DNA of 5,838 nucleotides from CAYLHF01 sp964383365 (lineage in GTDB: Bacteria; Bacteroidota; Rhodothermia; Rhodothermales; UBA10348). How positions within the stretch are numbered: position 1 is the stretch's first letter; each line of letters opens with the position of its first letter. Location: assembly GCA_964383365.1 (NCBI GenBank), contig CAYLHF010000077.1, positions 1 to 5,838 of the forward strand, in the 5' to 3' direction. Position numbers and translations under genes: made by a program. This document shows, one piece after another, positions 1 through 5,838 of this stretch. The notes under the pieces are model-generated. The model saw only the letters and a program-made list of their open reading frames with translations, did no database searches and was not told the DNA's origin.

Positions 1-1
1 T

Positions 2-1585
2 CCGGTCGTGTGTACGCTGTCGCTCGCGCACCGGCCGCGCCGCAGCGGCGCCCGCCGCGGCCATGACCTGTCCACTGCTATCGATCTTCCGGTATCACCC
101 GCTTACGTGTCACGACTTTCTGCCCTGGGTATCGAAACGGTTCACACGAGCCGGTGGCTTAACGCCGTCAGCGCGGTCCTCAGCCCGGATCAGGTAGAAC
201 GTGTAGTCCACCTCCCATTCGTCTCCTCGATTCAACCCGTTGGATTCAGTACGTACGAGGAGACCAGAGAGCAGATTGGATCTACAACGATGAACTCGTT
301 CTCGCCCAACGCGTTTTTCCCGGGCAGTTTCGAGTACGGTGCATCGTTTACACAGCTTTCCATCGTCAATGCTGTCGGAAATCTCGAATCCGGAATCAAC
401 GGAACGGGCGTTCGATTCGGACTCATCGATACCGGAATCGGAGACCTGACTCACCCCGCTCTTGCAAAAATGATTTCCGAAGGCCGTTTTATTGAGTCAC
501 GGGATTTTACAGGCTTCGCAGACGACGGAAGCAGACACGGATTGGCTGTCCTGACTATTGCGACGGGTTTCACGCAGGGAACACTCATTGGCCCAGGCTA
601 CGGCGTAGAAGTTCTTCATGCCCGAACGGAATATGTCCCTACGGAATCCAGACAGGAAGAAGACAACATGGTCGCGGCACTTGAATGGATGGAGAGTCAG
701 GGGGTCGATGTCATCAATATCTCTCTGGGATACAGCACGTTCGACGACGCTTCGACGAACTACACGTATGATGACATGAACGGAGAAAGCACGATTTCGA
801 CTCGGGCCGTGGAGACGGCCATTCAGCTCGGCGTGGTCGTCGTCTCGAGTGCCGGAAACGAAGGTGCGTTGGGCGGCAGTGAATGTACTCCTCAGACGTG
901 CTGGTATTATATCACCTCCCCGGCAGATGCATTCTCCAATATCACCGTCGGCGCTACGAATTCATCCGGCATTAAGGCCGCATTCTCCTCATTCGGTCCT
1001 ACCTCCGACGGACGGATAAAGCCTGACGTCGCAGCCATGGGCGTTCTGGTCGTCTTCGGAAATGCTTCCAATGGCTACAGTTCCGGAAACGGAACGTCGT
1101 TTTCGAGTCCGATGGTTGCCGGAGTCGTTGCCCAGATGCTGCAGGTCAATCCAACCCTCAGCCCGATCGATGTTCGAGATATTTTGCGACAGACTGCGCG
1201 CGTTCCAGCGCTCCCTGATTCGCTCAACCTCGCTTTCCCCAACAATCGATACGGATGGGGTATCATCGACGCGGGAGCCGCCGTTGCCCGCGCTACGTCG
1301 GTCTCGGACCCGGAACCGGTTCCGGCCTCGGCCACTCTTTCCACCCCCTATCCAAATCCGGCTTCTGACAGGGTTACGATCGATATCGTCGACAACCCCT
1401 CCCGCTCTCGTCCGGAGATAAAGGTGTACGACCTTCTCGGAAGAGAGCGCCTCGTTTTCGGCACCATCCTGTCTGATTCCGGAAGACTTCAGATTGATAT
1501 CAGCACCCTGCCGTCCGGCCTGTATCTTTACCGTTCCACACTCGGCCGATCGTCCTATACAGGAACACTCGTAGTTCAACGATAA
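2..1585 (+). CDS. Secreted subtilisin-like serine protease (S8) with T9SS sorting domain, 5' partial
   Basis: Residues are numbered from the GTG at position 8, but that codon is probably internal. The frame is open to the window edge, no signal peptide is visible, and the first about 80 residues look like the end of an S8 propeptide (ARRGHDL, then a stretch ending SSIQPV). The catalytic domain spans about 130-428. Asp141 lies in DTGIG, His177 in RHGLAV, oxyanion Asn284 in SAGNEG and Ser364 in NGTSFSSPM, so the triad is complete. The His motif lacks the usual HGTHVAG form. Cys293 and Cys298 sit in a short loop and could form a disulfide. Residues 446-525 are a T9SS type A sorting domain: PYPNPASD near 447-454, VYDLLGRE at 473-480, then LPSGLYLY at 501-508. 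The family is exported by Sec and then T9SS, and the tail is removed on secretion or surface attachment. It would be an extracellular endopeptidase of unknown substrate. The downstream gene is convergent, so this is the last gene of its transcript. Confidence 0.93.
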   Translation, partial: PVVCTLSLAHRPRRSGARRGHDLSTAIDLPVSPAYVSRLSALGIETVHTSRWLNAVSAVLSPDQVERVVHLPFVSSIQPVGFSTYEETREQIGSTTMNSFSPNAFFPGSFEYGASFTQLSIVNAVGNLESGINGTGVRFGLIDTGIGDLTHPALAKMISEGRFIESRDFTGFADDGSRHGLAVLTIATGFTQGTLIGPGYGVEVLHARTEYVPTESRQEEDNMVAALEWMESQGVDVINISLGYSTFDDASTNYTYDDMNGESTISTRAVETAIQLGVVVVSSAGNEGALGGSECTPQTCWYYITSPADAFSNITVGATNSSGIKAAFSSFGPTSDGRIKPDVAAMGVLVVFGNASNGYSSGNGTSFSSPMVAGVVAQMLQVNPTLSPIDVRDILRQTARVPALPDSLNLAFPNNRYGWGIIDAGAAVARATSVSDPEPVPASATLSTPYPNPASDRVTIDIVDNPSRSRPEIKVYDLLGRERLVFGTILSDSGRLQIDISTLPSGLYLYRSTLGRSSYTGTLVVQR

Positions 1586-1652
1586 CATTCCGGTGAGATG
1601 GGTCGTCATCGCCAGAATCTATGATTTCCCGATCGTCAGTGCGGATGAGGCA

Positions 1653-4600
1653 TCATTCACGCCGGGCCAGTTCGCCCGGATCATTGGCGTTCATATCAAA
1701 AGGAATCAACGTAAAGTTGAAATGGTAGTGGTCATCGATGAGCGAATAGGAATTGTGAACTCTCGCTCCCCAGGAAGTATCACCGCCGACACCCATCTGC
1801 ATGTGATCGAGATTGACGGCCACAATCGGGCGCGGACGAATGTCAGTCGTGTGCGTATTGACGTCCCTGGCATTCGGCTGAAAGGTCGAAAGTCGAACCG
1901 GAGGAATAAAATCTTCCATGATGTTGTGATGTACGGTGACCTCCAGCAGTTTATCGTCTGACACGGCCAGAAGGCCCGTCCCTTTCGCGTCCGACAAGAC
2001 CATCCATCGGACGTCAGTCTTGTTACCGTTTTCCTGGGGCCGGATATACGGTACATACTGTTCGGAAACCGTTCCCTTATACCTTCCGACAAACGAGGCC
2101 GTCTTGCGATCCCTGTAATTCTCGTAGGGACCGCGCCCGAACCACTCGAAGTGCTCGAACGAGCCCGGCATCTCGAATGCATATCCGAGACGAGGCATAT
2201 TTGGAAGACCGTCCTCTCGCTCGAAATCGACGTCGGTCTGTATCCTTCCGTCCCCGAAGATGGAATAGACCGAACGAATTCGCGCAACCGCCTGCCCGTT
2301 GTCGGACTCAAATCTATGGGAGAACTGAATGAGAATGCGATCCTGAGCCGAGGAATCAACGGTTGCAGACTCCAAAATCTGATGCCGAGAGGCCTCCTGC
2401 CAGACCGCTGCCCACCGATCCATCCCGTTTCCATAGTCGTTGTCGGTAAGTGCGCGCCAGAATGCCGGACGCAATCCTTCGGTGATCAATTCAGATCCAC
2501 GAAAAGCCAGTCGATCCAGAATACCGTGCTCCATATCGAATTCAACCACTGCGTCACCCGCTGCTATAACCGCTCGTTCATCTCTGATTTGATGTCCCGG
2601 ACGCTCCATTGATTCGCGACTCGTGTGGGCGGCAGGCACGAGGCCGGCAGCGGGCACGGAACCGGCTGCAGGCATGGGGCCGGCTGCGGGCAATTGGAAT
2701 TGTTCCGTAGCCACCACGTGGCCTTCCTCCAGAAGAGCCGTCCTCGATGTACGCTCCACAGACAGGTTGAGGAAGTACTCTGACCCGTCTGCATACGGAG
2801 TGAACCCGTAGTCAATCGTTTGTAGAAACCGTTCCTGCGGTGCGATGCCGGGGAGAGATAATGACCCCGTTGAGCGGGCCATACCGTCCCGGGTCACGGT
2901 CCACTTCAGCGTGAATTCGTCCAAATCGGTGAAATCATATTCATTCGCTATCTCGATGATACCTCGGGACAGATCGACGGGCGTAAAATCTATGTACTGG
3001 TACACTTTCTTGACTTCCCACAGTGCGGGATGCGGCGTTCGGTCCGGAAATACGAGTCCATTCAGGAGGAAATTGCCATCGCTCGGTACGCCTTTCGGGC
3101 CGTAATCGCCACCGTATGCCCAGTACTTTTCTCCATCCGGTGTCGTCTCGGCCAGACCCTGATCGACCCAGTCCCAGATGAATCCCCCCTGCAGAATGTC
3201 ATAGCGGTCGATGACCTTCCAGTAGTCGGCCAGATTTCCGGTACTGTTACCCATCGAATGGGCATATTCGCACATAATCAGGGGACGATCGTTGAAGTTC
3301 TCCGCATAGCGTTCGAGATCCCAGAGTCGCGCATACATCGGTACGTACAAATCCGAATGCCGCTCCTCGATGCTCGTCTGTCTGTCTTCCCCTTCATACT
3401 GAACTGGACGAGAGGAATCCCGCCCCTTTATCCATCGATAGGTGGCAATCATATTGGAGCCATCCCCTGCTTCATTTCCCAGAGACCAGATGATAATCGC
3501 TGGGTGGTTTTTATCTCGCTCGACCATCCGACGTGTTCGATCCAGATGATGGCCGAGCCACGCGGGTTTATTGGCGAGAGTCCGCTCTGGAGAAAAACCC
3601 ATTCCGTGGGATTCAATGTTGGCCTCGTCTACCAGATACAGCCCGTATTCATCAGCAAGTTCGTACCAACGAACGGGTTGAGGATAGTGAGACATCCTGA
3701 CCGCGTTTAGATTGAATGCCTTCATCGTCTGAATATCCTTTCTCATCAAGGCTTCAGTCACCACATGCCCGGCATATTCGTCATGCTCATGCATGTCTGT
3801 TCCTTTGATGGTGATCCGTTTGCCGTTGACAAGCAGACGTCCATTGCTTATTTCGACTGACCGGAATCCCACCTGGATCGCAGTCGCTTCGGATTCCTTT
3901 CCCTCCGCATCGTACAATGAAATCAACAGGCGGTACAGATTCGGTTTTTCCGCAGACCAGAGTCGAGGAGCCGGCACAGTAGCTTTCAGTGTTGTTTTTG
4001 TTCTTCCTGGCGGTAAATCAGATGCCGTTTCAGCGGAAGCAATGGCCCTGGAACCATCCATCAATCGGAATGACACCGCACCCGAACGGGCATGACCCGT
4101 CGTGTTCTCGATTTCCACGTCGACTTCGAGCCGACCGTCGGTATATTTTTGGTCGAGAGACGGCCTGGTGAAGATATCCCGGATATGAACCAGGGGGCTC
4201 GCCACGAGGTAAACCGAACGCTGAATACCACTCAGGTCCCAGAAATCCTGGGCCTCCAGATAGCTCCCGTCACTCCACCGGTATACCTCCACGGCGATGG
4301 TGTTTGATCCCGCTCGGACGAGGGACGTAATATCAAATTCCGCAGGAGTCTTGCTACCCTCGCTGTAACCAACTTTCTCCCCGTTGATCCAGACGTAAAA
4401 TGCCGAACTAACGGCTCCGAAATGGACGATTATTCGTCGCTGATCCCACCCTTCTGGTAACTGAAACACCCTCCGATACGATCCTACCGGATTGTATTCG
4501 TGCGATATCAAGGGAGGCGTTGGCTCTACACCATGAGGCAAAAACTTATACGCCACGTCCGTATAGATGGGCGTTCCATACCCCTGTCGTTGCCAGTTGG

Positions 4601-4937
4601 ATGGAACCGAGATGTCATCCCATTTTTCGACATCGTACGACTCCTTGTAGAACTCCAGGGGTCGGTCAGACGGCTTTCGAACCCAATGAAACTTCCATAG
4701 TCCGTCAAGACCCAAATACGTATCCGACTCCTGAATAGTCCCCACAAGCGCTTCTTCAGAAGACCGGTACGGAAAGAAATGTGCGTGCGGATCAATTCGG
4801 CCGCGCGATATTATCTGCGTGTCTTCCCAATCCGGCAGAATACGATCTTGAGAAACCGCATCTGATACCGTCATCCAATCGACACATACGACCAATGCAA
4901 ACAGGATCCACGCTCGGCACACAGTCATTCGAATCAT
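1653..4937 (-). CDS. lacZ: Secreted GH2 beta-galactosidase (LacZ type)
   Basis: The 1094-residue product is slightly longer than E. coli LacZ (about 1024) and hydrolyses terminal beta-galactosides by a retaining mechanism. Residues 1-29 look like a Sec signal peptide: hydrophobic core about 9-24 and a likely cut after AVS29. The Cys at 18 is not in a lipobox. Domains by motif: sugar-binding jelly roll about 72-247, Ig-like about 250-358, TIM barrel about 360-650, second beta-sandwich about 655-748, and C-terminal beta-sandwich about 790-1080. Both GH2 signatures are present: NAVRMSHYP at 411-419, and DKNHP leading to WSLGNE at 475-489. Acid/base is Glu489 and nucleophile Glu557 in CEYAH. Asp231, His383, His417, Glu442, His444, His560 and Trp1056 match LacZ Asp201, His357, His391, Glu416, His418, His540 and Trp999. 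ATG at 4937 precedes the signal peptide; ATG at 4928 is also possible. Neither has a Shine-Dalgarno. Export suggests polysaccharide or glycan breakdown rather than cytoplasmic lactose use. Exact substrate is not determinable. Confidence 0.96.
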   Translation of the reverse strand: MIRMTVCRAWILFALVVCVDWMTVSDAVSQDRILPDWEDTQIISRGRIDPHAHFFPYRSSEEALVGTIQESDTYLGLDGLWKFHWVRKPSDRPLEFYKESYDVEKWDDISVPSNWQRQGYGTPIYTDVAYKFLPHGVEPTPPLISHEYNPVGSYRRVFQLPEGWDQRRIIVHFGAVSSAFYVWINGEKVGYSEGSKTPAEFDITSLVRAGSNTIAVEVYRWSDGSYLEAQDFWDLSGIQRSVYLVASPLVHIRDIFTRPSLDQKYTDGRLEVDVEIENTTGHARSGAVSFRLMDGSRAIASAETASDLPPGRTKTTLKATVPAPRLWSAEKPNLYRLLISLYDAEGKESEATAIQVGFRSVEISNGRLLVNGKRITIKGTDMHEHDEYAGHVVTEALMRKDIQTMKAFNLNAVRMSHYPQPVRWYELADEYGLYLVDEANIESHGMGFSPERTLANKPAWLGHHLDRTRRMVERDKNHPAIIIWSLGNEAGDGSNMIATYRWIKGRDSSRPVQYEGEDRQTSIEERHSDLYVPMYARLWDLERYAENFNDRPLIMCEYAHSMGNSTGNLADYWKVIDRYDILQGGFIWDWVDQGLAETTPDGEKYWAYGGDYGPKGVPSDGNFLLNGLVFPDRTPHPALWEVKKVYQYIDFTPVDLSRGIIEIANEYDFTDLDEFTLKWTVTRDGMARSTGSLSLPGIAPQERFLQTIDYGFTPYADGSEYFLNLSVERTSRTALLEEGHVVATEQFQLPAAGPMPAAGSVPAAGLVPAAHTSRESMERPGHQIRDERAVIAAGDAVVEFDMEHGILDRLAFRGSELITEGLRPAFWRALTDNDYGNGMDRWAAVWQEASRHQILESATVDSSAQDRILIQFSHRFESDNGQAVARIRSVYSIFGDGRIQTDVDFEREDGLPNMPRLGYAFEMPGSFEHFEWFGRGPYENYRDRKTASFVGRYKGTVSEQYVPYIRPQENGNKTDVRWMVLSDAKGTGLLAVSDDKLLEVTVHHNIMEDFIPPVRLSTFQPNARDVNTHTTDIRPRPIVAVNLDHMQMGVGGDTSWGARVHNSYSLIDDHYHFNFTLIPFDMNANDPGELARRE
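2628..2690 (-). repeat. In-frame 18-bp tandem repeat encoding a PAAG linker
   Basis: About three and a half copies of an 18-bp unit lie inside the beta-galactosidase gene and encode PAAGPM, PAAGSV, PAAGLV and PAA (residues 750-770). The copies differ mostly at third codon positions and in the last two residues, so the array is not brand new. It falls just after the second beta-sandwich and before the C-terminal sandwich, where a flexible Pro/Ala/Gly linker would be tolerated. Every unit is a multiple of three, so copy-number changes keep the frame. Confidence 0.9.
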
Positions 4938-4968
4938 TACGACAATTAGTTTTGATCTGAAGGTCCCA

Positions 4969-4984
4969 GAGACACCCGCGTCTC
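4969..4984. repeat. Short inverted repeat upstream of the beta-galactosidase start
   Basis: GAGAC and GTCTC form perfect 5-bp arms around a 6-base spacer, centred about 40 bp upstream of the beta-galactosidase ATG and probably inside its transcribed leader. It could be a half-site pair for a regulator or a small RNA hairpin, but arms this short occur by chance. No regulator gene is in view to pair with it. Confidence 0.3.
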
Positions 4985-5002
4985 GTTCAGAGGGAGTGAT
5001 GG

Positions 5003-5031
5003 ATTATGATACACAGCGCGCCCAACAAAAG
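5003..5031 (-). promoter_or_regulatory. Candidate promoter of the beta-galactosidase gene
   Basis: On the minus strand, CTTTTG (5031-5026) and CATAAT (5008-5003) are separated by 17 bp, which would start transcription near 4996 and leave a leader of about 59 nt. The -10 box is good for a sigma70-type promoter and the -35 box is poor. A clear Bacteroidota -7 TAnnTTTG box was not found here. This is a weak prediction. Confidence 0.3.
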
Positions 5032-5104
5032 AGGGGTACCCTGAAACATTCCAGAACAAAACCTCAAAATTCGACTATTTTGACTTATTTATAAACTTGC
5101 TTGT

Positions 5105-5133
5105 TTGAGAGTACCCGCCTTGTATGTTATTAT
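5105..5133 (+). promoter_or_regulatory. Sigma70-like promoter of the small ABM-like gene
   Basis: TTGAGA (5105-5110) and TATTAT (5128-5133) are separated by exactly 17 bp, both close to consensus. Transcription would start near 5140, giving a leader of about 29 nt before the ATG at 5169. The surrounding sequence is AT-rich compared with the genes on either side. The leader has no Shine-Dalgarno, only AGG two bases before the start codon. Confidence 0.5.
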
Positions 5134-5168
5134 CTCAGTAAATCAATCAATCATACTTTATCCAGGCA

Positions 5169-5543
5169 ATGTCACAACAAGGAAACATCCAGTTAATTAT
5201 CAATTTTTCTGCCGCTCCTGAAGATGTAGCAGAGGGAGATCGAATCTTCGTCAGCCACGCCGATTTTATGGCCAGAACCCATCATCGCGATGGAGACAAA
5301 GCACTGCTCACGTACAATGTTTCGAAAGGACCGGAGCTCGCCAATCCACTCGATCCGGGATCGGAGCCCACAGGCAACACGCTGTTTACCATCATGGAGG
5401 TGTACGAATCCGGTGCTGGCGTCCAGGATCATTGGGAACAGGCAGGCGGATCTTGGAGCGATCTACCGGCACTCGTCGCGTGGGCCGGCAAATGCAAGGT
5501 CACTACCGTACACCGCTCACCGATCGTGCACTCGCTCTGGTAG
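5169..5543 (+). CDS. Small cytoplasmic protein, probable dimeric alpha+beta barrel (ABM-like) fold, function unknown
   Basis: The product is 124 residues with no signal peptide and no membrane segment. By eye, the secondary structure order is a strand at about 7-13 (IQLIINF), a helix at about 17-38, a strand at 45-52 (ALLTYNVS), a strand at 70-79 (NTLFTIMEVY), a helix at 82-91 containing DHWEQA, a helix at about 98-107 and a final strand at 109-115. That order and the phrase MEVYES followed by DHW resemble antibiotic-biosynthesis-monooxygenase-like (ABM/EthD/Dabb) proteins, which dimerise through their sheets. That family includes small oxygenases, heme-degrading enzymes and many proteins of unknown role, so no reaction can be assigned. 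His38, His39, His88 and Cys109 are the only obvious candidate functional side chains. The gene appears monocistronic: it has its own promoter, is divergent from the beta-galactosidase, and is convergent with the tRNA gene, with a shared terminator 75 bp after the stop. The ATG is the only sensible start. Confidence 0.8.
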   Translation: MSQQGNIQLIINFSAAPEDVAEGDRIFVSHADFMARTHHRDGDKALLTYNVSKGPELANPLDPGSEPTGNTLFTIMEVYESGAGVQDHWEQAGGSWSDLPALVAWAGKCKVTTVHRSPIVHSLW

Positions 5544-5567
5544 ATCCTCAACGTAGCAGCCTTCAGC

Positions 5568-5583
5568 CGGGACGGCGGGATTT
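5568..5583 (-). repeat. 16-bp direct repeat of the tRNA-Pro 3' end
   Basis: These 16 bases are identical to 5658-5673, the last 16 bases of the tRNA-Pro gene (acceptor strand plus the 3' half of the T arm), in the same orientation and exactly 90 bp away. The match starts at the first acceptor base pair and stops abruptly inside the T loop. The rest of a tRNA is not present around this copy. A tRNA 3' end repeated beyond the intact gene is the arrangement left by tRNA-targeting integrases; a decayed partial duplication is the alternative. Confidence 0.85.
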
Positions 5584-5617
5584 TCCTACGGATAATCCTC
5601 TTGTCCCTCCTCCAACC

Positions 5618-5648
5618 AAAAAGAGCAAGCCCCGGGCTTGCTCTTTTT
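5618..5648. terminator. Bidirectional rho-independent terminator
   Basis: A perfect 15-bp inverted repeat with a single central base runs AAAAAGAGCAAGCCC, C, GGGCTTGCTCTTTTT. The GC-rich core is flanked by an A-run on one side and a T-run on the other, so the hairpin has a U-tail in both directions. On the minus strand it begins 9 bp after the tRNA-Pro 3' end; on the plus strand it lies 75 bp after the stop codon of the small ABM-like gene. It therefore fits both convergent transcripts. Confidence 0.93.
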
Positions 5649-5656
5649 GTTTCTCG

Positions 5657-5730
5657 TCGGGACGGCGGGATTTGAACCCACGACCCCTTGCACCCCATGC
5701 AAGTGCGCTACCGGACTGCGCCACGTCCCG
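5657..5730 (-). tRNA. trnP: tRNA-Pro (anticodon GGG)
   Basis: The 74-nt gene folds as a full cloverleaf. The acceptor arms are CGGGACG and CGTCCCG (7 bp), the D stem is GCGC/GCGC, and the anticodon stem is CTTGC/GCAAG around the loop ATGGGGT. U33 is followed by anticodon GGG. The variable region is GGGTC, and the T stem GTGGG/CCCGC encloses TTCGAAT. C1-G72 and discriminator A73 are the known bacterial tRNA-Pro identity features. The anticodon GGG reads CCC and CCU. The CCA end is not encoded (the bases after A73 are CGA), so a CCA-adding enzyme is needed. Confidence 0.97.
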
Positions 5731-5763
5731 AAATCATGTCGAAGGCATCGACACGTTCGGCGG

Positions 5764-5772
5764 AATATACCA
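5764..5772 (-). promoter_or_regulatory. Extended -10 promoter of tRNA-Pro
   Basis: On the minus strand TGGTATATT matches the extended -10 form TGnTATAAT with one mismatch. It would start transcription near 5757, giving a 5' leader of about 27 nt before the mature tRNA, to be removed by RNase P. No convincing -35 box was found at 17 bp spacing, which is common with extended -10 promoters. Confidence 0.5.
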
Positions 5773-5838
5773 CTCTCCCCCACAGTAATACCCGAGAAAG
5801 GCTCCCGGAATCCTATCCTCACCAGATATTTATCATGC

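Noticed and set aside
15..54. Cys18 of the beta-galactosidase as a lipoprotein attachment site (residue positions given)
   Set aside because: The preceding residues are LVV, and a lipobox needs a small residue such as G, A or S at -1. The AVS cut site at residue 29 is better.
989..1609. 206-codon minus-strand open frame opposite the protease gene
   Set aside because: It is antisense to a clear S8 catalytic and T9SS domain, with a biased, arginine- and serine-rich product and no recognisable motif.
1662..1679. CCGGGC/GCCCGG hairpin at the end of the beta-galactosidase gene
   Set aside because: It has 6-bp arms but lies within the coding region and no T-run follows on either strand, so it is not a convincing terminator. 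The 67-bp convergent gap itself also shows none.
3030..3710. 226-codon plus-strand open frame opposite the beta-galactosidase gene
   Set aside because: It is antisense to the conserved GH2 catalytic barrel, so its openness follows from the codon constraints of the real gene.
5429..5698. Minus-strand open frame with WVQIPPSRRE and a second KIPPSR
   Set aside because: It is another false translation of the tRNA 3' end and of its 16-bp repeat, and it also overlaps the small plus-strand gene.
5792..5808. Short hairpin (CCGAGA/TCCCGG, one wobble pair) upstream of the tRNA promoter
   Set aside because: The stem is only 6 bp with no T-run, so it cannot be called a terminator. I see no gene or other structure in 5773-5838.
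5586..5822. Minus-strand open frame with a phrase resembling VVGSNPAVPTRN
   Set aside because: It runs across the tRNA-Pro gene and its terminator; this phrase is the well-known false translation of a tRNA T arm.

Overview
This is an ordinary chromosomal stretch, probably from a member of the Bacteroidota/Rhodothermota/Balneolota group. Three things point there: a type IX secretion (T9SS) C-terminal sorting domain on the protease, start codons without a Shine-Dalgarno sequence, and a tRNA gene that does not encode its CCA end. The body of the window has a balanced base composition (roughly half GC by eye), and genus cannot be fixed from it.

Layout from left to right: (1) positions 2-1585, plus strand, the 3' part of a secreted subtilisin-like (S8) protease with a complete catalytic domain and a T9SS type A sorting tail. 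Its true start lies left of the window. (2) positions 1653-4937, minus strand, convergent with the protease across 67 bp, a complete secreted GH2 beta-galactosidase of the long LacZ type with all key active-site residues. It carries an unusual three-and-a-half-copy Pro-Ala-Ala-Gly linker before its C-terminal beta-sandwich. (3) positions 4938-5168, an AT-rich divergent intergenic region with a good sigma70-like promoter for the rightward gene and a weaker candidate for the beta-galactosidase. (4) positions 5169-5543, plus strand, a small cytoplasmic protein of probable dimeric alpha+beta-barrel (ABM-like) fold and unknown function. (5) positions 5544-5838, a tRNA-Pro(GGG) gene on the minus strand with an extended -10 promoter. 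A strong symmetrical terminator serves both it and the convergent small gene. A 16-bp direct repeat of the tRNA 3' end lies 90 bp beyond the genuine one.

The two large genes fit an organism that degrades external polymers: one exported protease and one exported glycosidase. They are convergent, so they are not an operon, and no SusC/SusD, transporter or regulator gene is visible here. I found no CRISPR array, transposase, toxin-antitoxin pair, phage gene or defence system. The most interesting small-scale signals are the duplicated tRNA 3' end, which has the geometry of an integration scar, and the in-frame tandem repeat inside the beta-galactosidase.
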